From Candidatus Poribacteria bacterium (GTDB lineage Bacteria > Poribacteria > WGA-4E > WGA-3G): a stretch of 64,000 nucleotides of DNA. The notes under the pieces were generated by a model. The model saw only the letters and a program-made list of their open reading frames with translations, did not search any database and was not told where the DNA came from. Numbering within the stretch: position 1 is the stretch's first letter; each line of letters opens with the position of its first letter. The stretch is taken from NCBI GenBank assembly GCA_028820635.1, contig JAPPIG010000051.1, positions 79,314-143,313 on the forward strand. Direction: 5' to 3'. Of the stretch, positions 53,025 through 61,458 are shown piece by piece. The translations under genes and the position numbers were made by a program.

Positions 53025-53849
53025 TTAGTTAAGGTAGGGGTTCACGACTTCGCGCTCAATAGCCAAGCCTTCCCATTCGTCATCACCAGGTCCGTCATAA
53101 ATGAGGGTATGCGGTCCAGCAAAACCCGCTTTCTGTGTGAGTTCAAGGCATTGGATGTAATCTTCTTTATCCATTTCGCGCGGAGCATCAAAATGTGCTT
53201 TCGTATGACACGATTCTGCTAACGGTGCAATTGCTGCGAGGTCTGTGTATTTAGTATCACCACGCCAGTTGCCGAAGTCAAGACATAGCCCAACTTTACC
53301 ATCTAATCCGTCTAAGATAGTGTTGACATTTTCAGGTGTGGAAAAGATTGAAAACCAGTTTTCTGTCATCAAGCGGATGTCTGCAGTATCGGCACGTTCG
53401 GTGAGTCGTGATAGGGCACGTTGGCTTTGTGCTAAGGTTTCCGCGGAGGGTGTTGCTTTACCGCCTATGACACGTGCACACTGCGCGCCAAGTTCACCAG
53501 CGATGTCAATCCATTTTTCAATCCAAACAATATCGCGTTCTGCATTAGAGGGGTGCGTGATGTCGCCATCGTCAATTAGCAGAGAGAAAAGTTCAACGTC
53601 GGCTCCTTGGAGTGCAGCGCGGAGTTCAGATAGGTAACTTTTCTCAACCGATGGTAGATGGAAATGGCAAATTTCTACTGTATTAATGCCAAATTCGGCT
53701 ATACGCATAGGCAAATCCAAAAGTGAAATGGGACCTTTGTTATGGGTTTCAGTAGGGATTTGTAAGTCGTGCGCGGGGCCGGTAAATCCGGGTTTTCCGA
53801 GTTGTCGATGCAAACTCCATGTTGAAACTGACAGGCGAGGTGTTGGCAT
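53025..53849 (-). CDS. Sugar phosphate isomerase/epimerase
   Basis: A 274-aa TIM-barrel protein of the xylose-isomerase-like family. The start at ATG 53849 fits MPTPRLSVSTWSLHRQLGKP and GGAGAATTT upstream; an earlier start at 53957 is unlikely. Typical elements are INTVEICHFHLPS (about 57-69), the metal-binding TENWFS (about 155-160), GLCLDFGNWRGD (about 178-189) and SCHTKAHFD (about 200-208). Substrate unknown. The three very small membrane protein genes end 91 bp upstream on the same strand, so they may share a transcript, and the toxin-antitoxin genes follow 17 bp downstream. Confidence 0.82.
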   Translation of the reverse strand: MPTPRLSVSTWSLHRQLGKPGFTGPAHDLQIPTETHNKGPISLLDLPMRIAEFGINTVEICHFHLPSVEKSYLSELRAALQGADVELFSLLIDDGDITHPSNAERDIVWIEKWIDIAGELGAQCARVIGGKATPSAETLAQSQRALSRLTERADTADIRLMTENWFSIFSTPENVNTILDGLDGKVGLCLDFGNWRGDTKYTDLAAIAPLAESCHTKAHFDAPREMDKEDYIQCLELTQKAGFAGPHTLIYDGPGDDEWEGLAIEREVVNPYLN

Positions 53850-53940
53850 AATAAATTCTCCATACAATTGATACGAATCCATTAAAAATAGTAGGCAACT
53901 CCATTGTGCTGTTACACAGCATTTTAATTTCTTTTTTGGG

Positions 53941-54042
53941 TTAATTTTTATTGGCATGCTTAATTGCAGTGCCTACAACTATACCGAGGGTGATAAAAAA
54001 TGCTATAAGCACAACGGCGACAAGTATTTCTCTCCAATCCAT
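53941..54042 (-). CDS. Very small membrane protein, 33 aa
   Basis: ATG 54042 with GAGGAATTATA immediately upstream; stop TAA at 53941. The peptide MDWREILVAVVLIAFFITLG continues with IVVGTAIKHANKN. It is one membrane helix with a charged start and a basic end. Too short for usual gene finders, but it has a good ribosome binding site and lies in series with two similar genes. Confidence 0.5.
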   Translation of the reverse strand: MDWREILVAVVLIAFFITLGIVVGTAIKHANKN

Positions 54043-54060
54043 TATAATTCCTCGGGTAAA

Positions 54061-54141
54061 TTACTTTCTTGTAGCTCTTCGTACTACTATCCCGATGCCA
54101 ACGAGAAACGCTGCAAAGGCAGTAATTGGGATCCATTCCAT
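54061..54141 (-). CDS. Very small membrane protein, 26 aa
   Basis: ATG 54141 shares its A with the TGA stop of the 75-aa gene (TGATG), and GGAGGAATTGTG precedes it. The peptide is MEWIPITAFAAFLVGIGIVV plus RRATRK, a single helix with a strongly basic end. Stop TAA at 54061. Confidence 0.5.
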   Translation of the reverse strand: MEWIPITAFAAFLVGIGIVVRRATRK

Positions 54142-54368
54142 CACAATTCCTCCAATTCATCGATCTTCCGATGTGCAGTATTATCAATCCAAACAATTGT
54201 AAATGTAACCAGAAATGCACCGATTAAACCAACTATTAGCAGAGATATTTTGACTTTTCCGAAATTTTCAACTAACCAGGCAATCAGAGAAATATCCGTA
54301 GCAATTAATATACCGAAGATTACCTTTAACCAACCGATTTCTTCTTTGATTTTATCAATACGCGCCAT
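54141..54368 (-). CDS. Small two-helix membrane protein, 75 aa
   Basis: Layout: charged start (MARIDKIKEEIGWLKVIFGI), two membrane helices (about 14-34 and 41-61) and an acidic tail (HRKIDELEEL). Its stop is coupled to the next start by TGATG. No family recognised. It begins 13 bp after the hydrolase gene stop, so the whole group from 55101 to 53025 may be one transcript. Confidence 0.55.
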   Translation of the reverse strand: MARIDKIKEEIGWLKVIFGILIATDISLIAWLVENFGKVKISLLIVGLIGAFLVTFTIVWIDNTAHRKIDELEEL

Positions 54369-54381
54369 ATTGATTTATACC

Positions 54382-55101
54382 TTATAGCTTTTGATTAATC
54401 CACGCGACGACTTTTTCTACCATAATGGCGGTAGAGTCATCAGAGAAAACATGGTCTGCACCGGGTAGATCAAGAAGTTCTGTTGGTTCGTTTGCAAACT
54501 GAAGTACATCAATACTATCTTGAATTGGAACGATATCGTCTTCTGAACCGTGAACTAACAACCACGGACCTCCAAATTTACTTGCCTGTTTTGCGACACT
54601 ATTGATCGTTGCCATGTCGTCCATATAGATCTGTGAGAGTGGACAATCGGGTTCATCCCACATAAAGCCTTCGTCGGGCGTAACATCACCGAATTCGCGT
54701 TCTGCAAACGCTTTGGTATGGACCATTCCCGCAAGTGAGACGAGTACTTCAATGCGTTCATCGGTAGCGGCACGCAGCACACCGACTGCACCACCCATAC
54801 TATGCCCAACGTAGCAAATGTCATATCCGCTGAGAACATCAATGATACTACCGAGGTCTGCGACCTCTTTTGTAATAGTGGAGTCTGTAAATGCGCCTGC
54901 TGATTCGCCGTTGCCAGAGAATGAGAAGCGTAAGGCAGAGATGCCAGCATTGGCAAGTCCCTCAGCCAAAGCAACGAGGGCAGGTCTATCTTTATTGCCA
55001 GTGACACCGTGTCCAATCACCACGATTCTGTCATCTTCTTTGCCTTTGTGATATGTATAGTCAAGGTGTTCACCTTGTTCGTTTTTAATTTCACCAAACA
55101 T
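54382..55101 (-). CDS. Alpha/beta hydrolase
   Basis: A 239-aa alpha/beta hydrolase of the dienelactone hydrolase/serine aminopeptidase type. It shows GHGVTGNKDRPA (oxyanion region, about 31-42), the nucleophile elbow GHSMGGA (about 98-104; Ser100), a likely acid Asp in VHGSEDDIVP (about 184-193) and the catalytic His in LPGADHVFSD (about 212-221). All triad members are present. An esterase or lipase-like role is likely. The start ATG is at 55101; the three small membrane protein genes follow. Confidence 0.85.
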   Translation of the reverse strand: MFGEIKNEQGEHLDYTYHKGKEDDRIVVIGHGVTGNKDRPALVALAEGLANAGISALRFSFSGNGESAGAFTDSTITKEVADLGSIIDVLSGYDICYVGHSMGGAVGVLRAATDERIEVLVSLAGMVHTKAFAEREFGDVTPDEGFMWDEPDCPLSQIYMDDMATINSVAKQASKFGGPWLLVHGSEDDIVPIQDSIDVLQFANEPTELLDLPGADHVFSDDSTAIMVEKVVAWINQKL

Positions 55102-55162
55102 AAGTTCTTTGTTTTCCTAATATGGATAATTTATAAAATGTATATAAGTAGCAGATTCAGAA

Positions 55163-55915
55163 CTACGCATCAGAAACTTTGTTTTCCTGCTTCATTTTGA
55201 TACCGAGTTCTTTGTAAATTTTTTCTATGTTTTTTTCAAAGTCAGGCGGTGGAGGTGGCGCGGGGATATATTTCCTGCCGCGTGCTTTTTCCCTTTTTTC
55301 TATTTCCTTCAGGTAAGCATTGAGTTCTTCCATTGAGTTGAATTCTGCATTGAATTCTGCTTTCATTCGATAGATTTCTTCAAGGACGGGATCGGTTGGT
55401 GGATCGGGTTTCTCTTTCATTTTAATCTCCTCAATAAGTTCTATAGGTGTACATAGGTTTGTAGGTTGAAACCCAGCCTCACGACATACTCTGTCAATAT
55501 GCTGCCGCTTTGTTTCATTAACAATATGTTTAAAATTCCATGAAATCAAATAATCAAGACGATAAACCGTTGCAATAGAGATGTGTTGAGCATCTGATCC
55601 TGAATTCTGTGGTACTGCTCCGGAATCTAACAAGAGTTGTGTAAGTCTATCTGCTGCCGGTGACTTCTCCAATATTCTAAAGTCAGCAATCGCTTTAAGT
55701 CGAAGTTGAATTTCTTTTTCATCACCTTTTCTAATTTCCCCGACAACTATATTTGACACAATGAACTCAAAATCATCAAAATGTTCATTCCACAACTGCC
55801 GAGTTGCTTCTTGTCGAGATAGGACAAGGCTATTGCGGCTTGGGAGTGAAGTTAAATAACTGATTACCGATGTTTCAACATAGACTGTCGGTTTTATTGC
55901 AGCGTATTCTCTCAT
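55163..55915 (-). CDS. PIN-domain protein fused to an antitoxin-like C-terminal region
   Basis: A 250-aa protein. The first about 165 residues are a PIN ribonuclease domain: VYVETSVISYLTSLP with the first acidic residue, GEIRKGD, and GSDAQHISIATVYRLDYLIS with the Asp and the YLISWNFKHI strand. The next about 85 residues (MKEKPDPPTDPVLEEIYRMK, then AEFNSMEELNAYLKE) resemble the small separate proteins usually encoded next to such PIN genes, and end in a Pro-rich stretch. Toxin and antitoxin-like parts may thus be joined. I start at ATG 55915; a TTG at 55969 would include a palindrome (GCGAGGCATTCGTGCCTCGC). It is 61 bp upstream of the hydrolase. Confidence 0.65.
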   Translation of the reverse strand: MREYAAIKPTVYVETSVISYLTSLPSRNSLVLSRQEATRQLWNEHFDDFEFIVSNIVVGEIRKGDEKEIQLRLKAIADFRILEKSPAADRLTQLLLDSGAVPQNSGSDAQHISIATVYRLDYLISWNFKHIVNETKRQHIDRVCREAGFQPTNLCTPIELIEEIKMKEKPDPPTDPVLEEIYRMKAEFNAEFNSMEELNAYLKEIEKREKARGRKYIPAPPPPPDFEKNIEKIYKELGIKMKQENKVSDA

Positions 55916-55987
55916 CACGTCACATTTGCGAAAGAGCGATTTTGTATGCGAGGCACGAATGCCTCGCAAAAACCGTTATTAGATAGA

Positions 55988-58291
55988 CTACGCTCCGTGC
56001 CCGTTATTCTTCAGTGCATCAACAACCTTTTCGGGTTTGATCGGCAGTTCGGTGATACGGACACCGATAGCATCATTGACAGCATTTGCCATCGTGGCTA
56101 ATGTAGGCGTGATGGGTGGTTCTCCAACGCCTTTAGCACCGTAGGGACCATTCGGTGCAGGTACTTCAACGATGACAGATTCAACTGTCGGAAGGTCAGC
56201 AGAGGTCGGCACACGGTAATCAACAAATCCCGGATTAACGTTTCCGTTTTCACCGTATTGCATCTCCTCCATCATAGCCCATGCGTAACCTTGCACAGTG
56301 CCACCTTCAATTTGCCCTTCAACTGCCATTGGGTTAATAGCGAATCCGACATCTTGAGAAGCGACAAGTTTTAAAACTCTGGTTCTGCCGGTGTCAGGGT
56401 CTACCTCAACTTTGGCAATCTGCGCCGCGAGTGCAGGCGTGCTCGGTTGCCGTGCAAAAGAACCCTTTCCAACGATAGGACCACCTGTTGTGGAGAGACT
56501 ATACGCTGCAAGTTCGCCTAATGATATGGATTTCGGTGGGTCTACAGTGATAATATGAACGGCACCGTCTCTCAGTTCAAGATCATCCACGTTTGTATTG
56601 AGTCTCTCGGCTGCGAGTTCAAGAATACGTCTGCGTGCGTCTTCAGCTGCGAGTTTAGCAGTGTTCCCCATAGTGAAGGTAACAACGCTTCCACCTGAAC
56701 CCGTAGAATATGGGGCTGAGTCTGTGTCACCACGACGGATTGTAACGTTTTTGTATGGGATAGTCAGAATTTCAGCGATAATTTGTGTGATTGCCGTATC
56801 CGTTCCTGTGATGTCCATAGAGCCGTGAAAAATTCGCGCACTTCCATCTTCATGGACAGAAACATAAACACCACCAGGACCGCATCCATTTGTCCAATCA
56901 CCAACGGCGACACCCCAACCTTGATTCTTATCTGCTTCTCGATTCCACCATCCAGCGGCATCAGCAACAGCCTCTAAGGTTTCCTTATAACCGACTTCAG
57001 GTTCACTTCCACCTGCGGGGACAGTGTCACCCTCTTCGCGCATATTCATTAGACGGAATTTGACTGGATCCATGCCGATCTGTTCAGCAATATCGTCAAG
57101 TTGTGATTCGCCTGCGAAAATAGCTTGCGGTGCGCCCGGTGCCCTATAGGCAGCCGTGCCGGATTTGTTAGTATGCACACCATAAGCATCTATCTTGATA
57201 TTTGGGATTTTGTAGACACCGCGAACGCGAATTGTGCTACCGATAGATGCCCCAGAGACTGAACCAGAATCCCAAAATGCAAGTGCTTGCCGCGCGAGGA
57301 TATGTCCATCTTTGGTTGCCCCCGTTTTCAGTTTAATAACGCATCCAGGAGCAGGTCTACCATCAAGGAATTCCTCTTCGCGCGTCATTTGCACACGGAC
57401 TGGACGTCCCGCCTTTTGCGAGAGTAGGACTGCGGGGACATGTGTAATAATCACACCGAAACGTCCACCAAAACCGCCACCCATCGTTGTGCCGATGACG
57501 TTAATTTGTGTTAATGGGATACCGAGTGTACCTGCAATACCTGAACGGATAGCAAACGGTCCCTGCGTAGATGCCCAAACGGTGATCTTACCAGATGAAT
57601 CTGCACTGGCAACTGAGACGTGCGGTTCCATGTAGGTCTGATGGACGCGTGGAATCACATAAGTGTCTTCAACAACTATGTCTGATTCAGCAAATCCCTT
57701 TTCAACATCGCCTGCTTCGGTGTGGCTTTCTGCCGAGATGTTATAGTAAACTTCATCGGCATAATTTTCTAATTCTGCTTCAAGTTTACGAATTGCAGTG
57801 CTGTTCCCATCTGCCTCGTCACGAGAAAGTTCTTTGATTTTTGCGCTAATATCTCGTCGGTTTGGACCTTCTTTTGTTTCATCACTGTGCAAGCGAGGTG
57901 CAGATGACTTAATCGCTTCCATCACGTCCTGCACAACAGGCAGAACTTCATATTCAATCTTAATGAGTTCAGCGGCTTCCTCAGCGATATCAGGATCGGT
58001 AGCAGCGACAGCGGCAAGCGGTTCGCCCAAATAAAGCACTTTATCAGTAGCGAAAACGCGACGTCCACTCGGCACATCGTCTTGTGTGATAATTGCTCTG
58101 ACTCCTGGCAATTTTTCTGCTTCGCTTGTGTCAATGCTAAGGATATTGGCGTGTGCATGCTTACTTCGGACGATTTTGCCGTAGAGCATTCCAGCGGGGT
58201 GAACATCCGCGCCATATTGTGCGGCACCGGTCACCTTTTCAACTGCATCAACACGCGGAAGTTTTTGACCGACAACAGTATATTCTGACAT
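55988..58291 (-). CDS. Xanthine dehydrogenase-family molybdenum hydroxylase, large subunit
   Basis: A 767-aa molybdopterin-binding subunit (CoxL/XdhB type). It has the N-terminal a/b hammerhead domain (PRVDAVEKVTGAAQYGADVH), GTTMGGGFGGRFG (about 265-277), the AYRAPGAPQAIF segment and the catalytic Glu in GAKGVGEPP near the C terminus. The AYRAPG stretch has no Cys where CO dehydrogenase has its Cu ligand, so it is not a CO dehydrogenase; xanthine, aldehyde, nicotinate-type or other substrates are possible. Last gene of the set with FAD (59192), 2Fe-2S (58634) and zinc-ribbon (58344) genes, all on the same strand. Confidence 0.88.
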   Translation of the reverse strand: MSEYTVVGQKLPRVDAVEKVTGAAQYGADVHPAGMLYGKIVRSKHAHANILSIDTSEAEKLPGVRAIITQDDVPSGRRVFATDKVLYLGEPLAAVAATDPDIAEEAAELIKIEYEVLPVVQDVMEAIKSSAPRLHSDETKEGPNRRDISAKIKELSRDEADGNSTAIRKLEAELENYADEVYYNISAESHTEAGDVEKGFAESDIVVEDTYVIPRVHQTYMEPHVSVASADSSGKITVWASTQGPFAIRSGIAGTLGIPLTQINVIGTTMGGGFGGRFGVIITHVPAVLLSQKAGRPVRVQMTREEEFLDGRPAPGCVIKLKTGATKDGHILARQALAFWDSGSVSGASIGSTIRVRGVYKIPNIKIDAYGVHTNKSGTAAYRAPGAPQAIFAGESQLDDIAEQIGMDPVKFRLMNMREEGDTVPAGGSEPEVGYKETLEAVADAAGWWNREADKNQGWGVAVGDWTNGCGPGGVYVSVHEDGSARIFHGSMDITGTDTAITQIIAEILTIPYKNVTIRRGDTDSAPYSTGSGGSVVTFTMGNTAKLAAEDARRRILELAAERLNTNVDDLELRDGAVHIITVDPPKSISLGELAAYSLSTTGGPIVGKGSFARQPSTPALAAQIAKVEVDPDTGRTRVLKLVASQDVGFAINPMAVEGQIEGGTVQGYAWAMMEEMQYGENGNVNPGFVDYRVPTSADLPTVESVIVEVPAPNGPYGAKGVGEPPITPTLATMANAVNDAIGVRITELPIKPEKVVDALKNNGHGA

Positions 58292-58343
58292 GCAATTCTC
58301 CTTTCACTTTCGTTAAGTTGTATGTATGTTGTACAGGTATCTG

Positions 58344-58586
58344 CTATGCCGCTGCGACTTGGCTTGCAGCTGGAAATTCTATTTTTCCACGTCCGATAGC
58401 AGTATTACATCTTTTACAGACTTTATAGGTATTTTCATCTACTTCGCGTTCATAAAGCACTTTCACGCCGGTACGTCCACAAGCGGGACACGTGCCACGA
58501 CCATTATTATATTGTCCTTCATGGACAGTGCCATTTGGATCAACATATAGATGTCTTATACCGCTTCCACGATGTGTTTTTGCCAT
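58344..58586 (-). CDS. Small zinc-ribbon protein within the molybdenum hydroxylase operon
   Basis: An 80-aa protein with two Cys pairs, CPAC (about 33-36) and CKRC (about 57-60), typical of a rubredoxin-like or zinc-ribbon fold, separated by KVLYEREVDENTYKV. The N-terminal half is HLYVDPNGTVHEGQYNNGRG. Members of this kind are known as small zinc-binding proteins without assigned function. It is placed between the 2Fe-2S and large subunit genes with 47 and 52 bp gaps. Confidence 0.65.
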   Translation of the reverse strand: MAKTHRGSGIRHLYVDPNGTVHEGQYNNGRGTCPACGRTGVKVLYEREVDENTYKVCKRCNTAIGRGKIEFPAASQVAAA

Positions 58587-58633
58587 GTTCTTCTCCTTTT
58601 TAATTTTGTGGCAGATCTAATCTGCACGTTACG

Positions 58634-59113
58634 TTATGAAGTTGCCCGTATCTCTTCTACGGCTTGTAGGACTGCTTCAAGTATTTTTGTATATCCGGTA
58701 CAGCGGCAGATGTTTCCACCGAGTGCATGTCTGAATTCCTCTTCGGTCCGATCAAGATTTTCATCTACAAGTGCTTTTGATGCCATGATAAAACCGGGGG
58801 TACAAAACCCACACTGATAGCCGCCTGTGTCAATAAAAGCTTGTTGAATAGGATGAAGTTCTCCATCGCTGGCTAAACCTTCAATGGTGGTAATTTCTTT
58901 TCCAGAAGCGGTAACCCCGAGCACCATACAAGACGTGACGGCTTTGCCATCAACGATGACGGTGCATGCACCGCAGTCCCCTGTGCTACATCCTTCTTTG
59001 GTACCTGTCAAACCAATTGTATCGCGCAGTACAGCGAGTAATGTTTTGCGCGGTTCAATAAGTAAATCGTGTTCATCGCCATTAACTGTTAGACTGACAG
59101 GGTGTTTTGCCAT
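58634..59113 (-). CDS. 2Fe-2S subunit of the molybdenum hydroxylase
   Basis: A 159-aa CoxS/XdhC-type subunit with both iron-sulfur clusters: the plant-type ferredoxin motif CSTGDCGACTVIVDG (about 42-56) with a Cys later at about 63, and the second cluster in CGFCTPGF with CRCTGYTKIL (about 101-108 and 136-145). It transfers electrons from the molybdenum site to FAD. It is encoded between the FAD subunit and the zinc ribbon; the TTT-rich spacers are 47 and 78 bp. Confidence 0.92.
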   Translation of the reverse strand: MAKHPVSLTVNGDEHDLLIEPRKTLLAVLRDTIGLTGTKEGCSTGDCGACTVIVDGKAVTSCMVLGVTASGKEITTIEGLASDGELHPIQQAFIDTGGYQCGFCTPGFIMASKALVDENLDRTEEEFRHALGGNICRCTGYTKILEAVLQAVEEIRATS

Positions 59114-59191
59114 ATTTTTCTCCTTGATCTATAGTATACAATGCGAGGTAAGAGAGTCAGTCCTCGCGTTAGGTATAAATGCTTTTTAACC

Positions 59192-60040
59192 TCATGCTCT
59201 ATCTATTGCGATTTGCAGTGTTCGCCTTGTAAGGACATCAACCATTTCCCTTCGGTGTTCAGCAGAACATCGTAAATCGGATATCGGACTGGTTCCGGCT
59301 GCAGCTGCTTCGCCTGCTTGTTGCAAGAGTTCTGGGGTAGAGATTTTTCCTTTTAGCAGATTCTCTGCTTCTGTTGCGCGAATTGGTGTGGGGGCAACAG
59401 CGGCAAGTCCAATTCGTGCCTCTTTAATAACGCTGTTTTGCAAATTGACAGCAGAAGCCACACCGATAAATGCCAAATCCATTACTTCACGGATTTTGTG
59501 TTTGATATAGTGAGAACCTGATGCAGGACTCGGTAGACGAAATTGCGTTATAATCTCACCCGGTTTTAAGACGGTCTGTCCCGGTCCTGTGAAGAGTTCA
59601 TTAATCGATACCGTTCGTTCGCCATCGGCACTTGCAATGTCAACCTGTGCGTCAGCAACAAGCAAACCTGCAACTGTGTCGGCGGCAGGAGAGGCGTGCG
59701 CGATGTTTCCACCGATAGTTGCGAGGTTGCGAATTTGAATAGAACCGATTTCTGATGCGCCTTCCGCGAGTGCTGTATGATGTTTCAGTATATCTTCGGA
59801 CAACTCTACTTCCCGCACCTTTGTCATCGCACCAATAGTGATGCCGTTATCAGTATCGGCAGTGATGCCAGTCAATCCCGGTATATTTTGCAGACTGATT
59901 ACAGATTGTGGCGTTTCTGTGTATGCCTTCATGCCGATAACAAGGTCTGTCCCACCTGCAAGAAGCTGCGCGTGCTCTTGAGTGAATAGAAGGGACGCTT
60001 CGGCAAGGGTGGTCGGTTCAAAATACTCAAAATTTTTCAC
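59192..60040 (-). CDS. FAD-binding subunit of the molybdenum hydroxylase
   Basis: A 282-aa CoxM-type subunit. FAD-binding elements are LLAGGTDLVIGMKA (about 31-44), the TIGGNIAHASPAADT segment (about 106-120) and the C-terminal DLRCSAEHRREMVDVL. It is the first gene of the medium-small-(zinc ribbon)-large series, so the promoter should be in the gap 60041-60321. It accepts electrons from the 2Fe-2S subunit and passes them to the next acceptor. Confidence 0.9.
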   Translation of the reverse strand: MKNFEYFEPTTLAEASLLFTQEHAQLLAGGTDLVIGMKAYTETPQSVISLQNIPGLTGITADTDNGITIGAMTKVREVELSEDILKHHTALAEGASEIGSIQIRNLATIGGNIAHASPAADTVAGLLVADAQVDIASADGERTVSINELFTGPGQTVLKPGEIITQFRLPSPASGSHYIKHKIREVMDLAFIGVASAVNLQNSVIKEARIGLAAVAPTPIRATEAENLLKGKISTPELLQQAGEAAAAGTSPISDLRCSAEHRREMVDVLTRRTLQIAIDRA

Positions 60041-60321
60041 ATCTGTTCCTCCGTTTCGTTTTCTCTTTTCAAGATGTTCTGTTCTATCTTCTATCGCTCT
60101 GTAACATTGGATAATTCTTTATTATAAGGATACCCAATTATAGCGTAATTGTCAACCTAAATTCTTTAAGGAATTTAGAGGTTTTGGTTTTGTTAGAGGA
60201 AAAACTTCGAATGTAATGGTTTAGCGGAGGATTCGTGTAAATAGGTAGTGTCAAAAACGTGTTCATGATGGACATTCTACGCTTTACTTTTCAGCATTGC
60301 TGTCTTATTTTACTAACATTG

Positions 60322-60459
60322 TAGTGGATTTTAGAATTACTTGCACACTTTTGATCTATCTGTAGGAGGGAACTCCGATTCCCGACTATCAGTGAGGTTT
60401 GTCGCGATTCGGAGATCCCTCCTACAAGAGACGTGTAAACTTATCTTTATAATCCACTA
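60322..60459. mobile_element. MITE, family B (intact copy)
   Basis: A 138-bp element flanked by TA, with inverted ends TAGTGGATTTTAGAATTACT and, in reverse, TAGTGGATTATAAAGATAAG, and a long internal palindrome TGTAGGAGGGAACTCCGATT ... GATTCGGAGATCCCTCCTACA (60360-60425). Confidence 0.7.
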
Positions 60460-60696
60460 TAGCATATAGAGAGCATCGGCAGGTAACACATTGGTCACCC
60501 GCCACCTCTTGATGTGTGTCCATATTTGAAGGTGCGTTCAATTGCCTCATAATCTCATTGGTTTCAGCGAGAGTTTGTTTATAAGGCAATATACTACTGA
60601 TACTAAGCATCACAAATGAGTATCAAAACTACCAGGGTCGTGATACCTTTCAATACCCATTGATGTATTCGTTCATAGTTTGCTGCTTGTGATAGA
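60460..60696 (-). pseudogene. Possible decayed small membrane gene truncated by the MITE
   Basis: On the minus strand one frame reads NLSQAANYERIHQWVLKGIT followed by TLVVLILICDA and a stop; the next frame, beginning inside, reads MLSISSILPYKQTLAETNEI and continues to a CVTC pair before running into the MITE at 60459. A frameshift between the two would give a membrane-anchored small protein. There is no convincing start codon. The reading is tentative. Confidence 0.2.
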
Positions 60697-60762
60697 TTAA
60701 AAACTTCGTATAGAGATACCGAGTAAAACCAGCAAAACAAAAACGACGATGCCTAACAACAT
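60697..60762 (-). CDS. Possible 21-aa membrane peptide after the STAS gene
   Basis: ATG 60762, 13 bp after the STAS stop, preceded by AGGATTATAT. The product MLLGIVVFVLLVLLGISIRS plus F is one hydrophobic helix with a basic end. It could equally be a chance frame. Confidence 0.3.
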   Translation of the reverse strand: MLLGIVVFVLLVLLGISIRSF

Positions 60763-60775
60763 AATGTATATAATC

Positions 60776-61135
60776 CTAATAGTTTTTCAAATAAGTATTT
60801 GAAAATGCTTTGATTGCTGCATCTTCTGTGTTGAAATGTTCGAAAATGTTGATGAGTCGGCTTTGGACAATCAAGTTTTTGATATGTTTGCCGACATTGA
60901 TGATTGCGATGCGTCCTCCTTTCGCCCTTACCATATTATAGACTACGATGAATGTTCCGAGTCCGGCACTATCCATTTTATGGACACGTTTAAGGTTTAT
61001 AAGGATGCGAGGTCTTTTAGATTTATCTATTTGTGTTATCAGGACCTCTCGCAATTCCGGTATGGCTTCCCCTATTATTTTGCCAGCCGGTTCTAAAATT
61101 ATGATGTCATCTTTCAGACGAATTGCAGTTGACAT
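60776..61135 (-). CDS. STAS-domain anti-anti-sigma-like protein
   Basis: A 119-aa STAS domain. The family pattern is LEPAGKIIGEAIPELREVL, IDKSKRPRILINLKRV and KMDSAGLGTFIVVYNMVRAK, with the phosphorylatable Ser56 in DSAGLG. In the known SpoIIAA/RsbV systems such a protein binds an anti-sigma kinase and frees the sigma factor. I start it at ATG 61135 with AAGGAG upstream; the frame is open to 61174. The promoter region carries a 51-bp element (61194-61244) nearly identical to one upstream of the sigma-like gene at 61584-62252. No kinase gene is in the window. Confidence 0.85.
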   Translation of the reverse strand: MSTAIRLKDDIIILEPAGKIIGEAIPELREVLITQIDKSKRPRILINLKRVHKMDSAGLGTFIVVYNMVRAKGGRIAIINVGKHIKNLIVQSRLINIFEHFNTEDAAIKAFSNTYLKNY

Positions 61136-61193
61136 AGGATACTCCTTCTTGTTTGCGTTTAATTGTAGTTGCAATAATTTATGAACCCTTCTA

Positions 61194-61244
61194 CTTATAT
61201 ATATGTCTTAAACAGAAAAAGTTAATAGCAAATTGCAGATTTTT
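61194..61244 (-). promoter_or_regulatory. Shared 51-bp promoter-region element, copy 1 (STAS gene)
   Basis: Begins CTTATATATATGTCTTAAAC and ends GCAAATTGCAGATTTTT on the + strand; 49 of 51 bases equal those of 62303-62353. It lies 58 bp upstream of the STAS start. On the transcribed strand TTAACT, 16 bp, TATATA could be a promoter. Confidence 0.7.
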
Positions 61245-61385
61245 CTTACAATTTTTCAAAAATATTGTGAAATACGAAGAAAAAAGTGGAAATTGGTGGT
61301 TTTTATTTTGCTTTGTGGAGCTGTTATGGAAGTCATTTTCAGGACACAAACTGGAAGTTTATGCTACAAAAAGAGACATTATATG

Positions 61386-61398
61386 TTAGAAATGGTAT
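61386..61398. repeat. Solo end of MITE family A
   Basis: TTAGAAATGGTAT equals the right end of the family A copy at 32790-32802. No left end was found near it. Confidence 0.4.
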
Positions 61399-61458
61399 AA
61401 CAACAAGCATTGAAATAGTTGTCGGGTATTGTTAGACGCGTGTTGGTGCTTAAACAAA

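Noticed and set aside
55919..55966. Palindrome GCGAGGCATTCGTGCCTCGC considered as part of the PIN protein start
   Set aside because: Reading it as coding needs a TTG start without a ribosome binding site; it is probably a small intergenic repeat.
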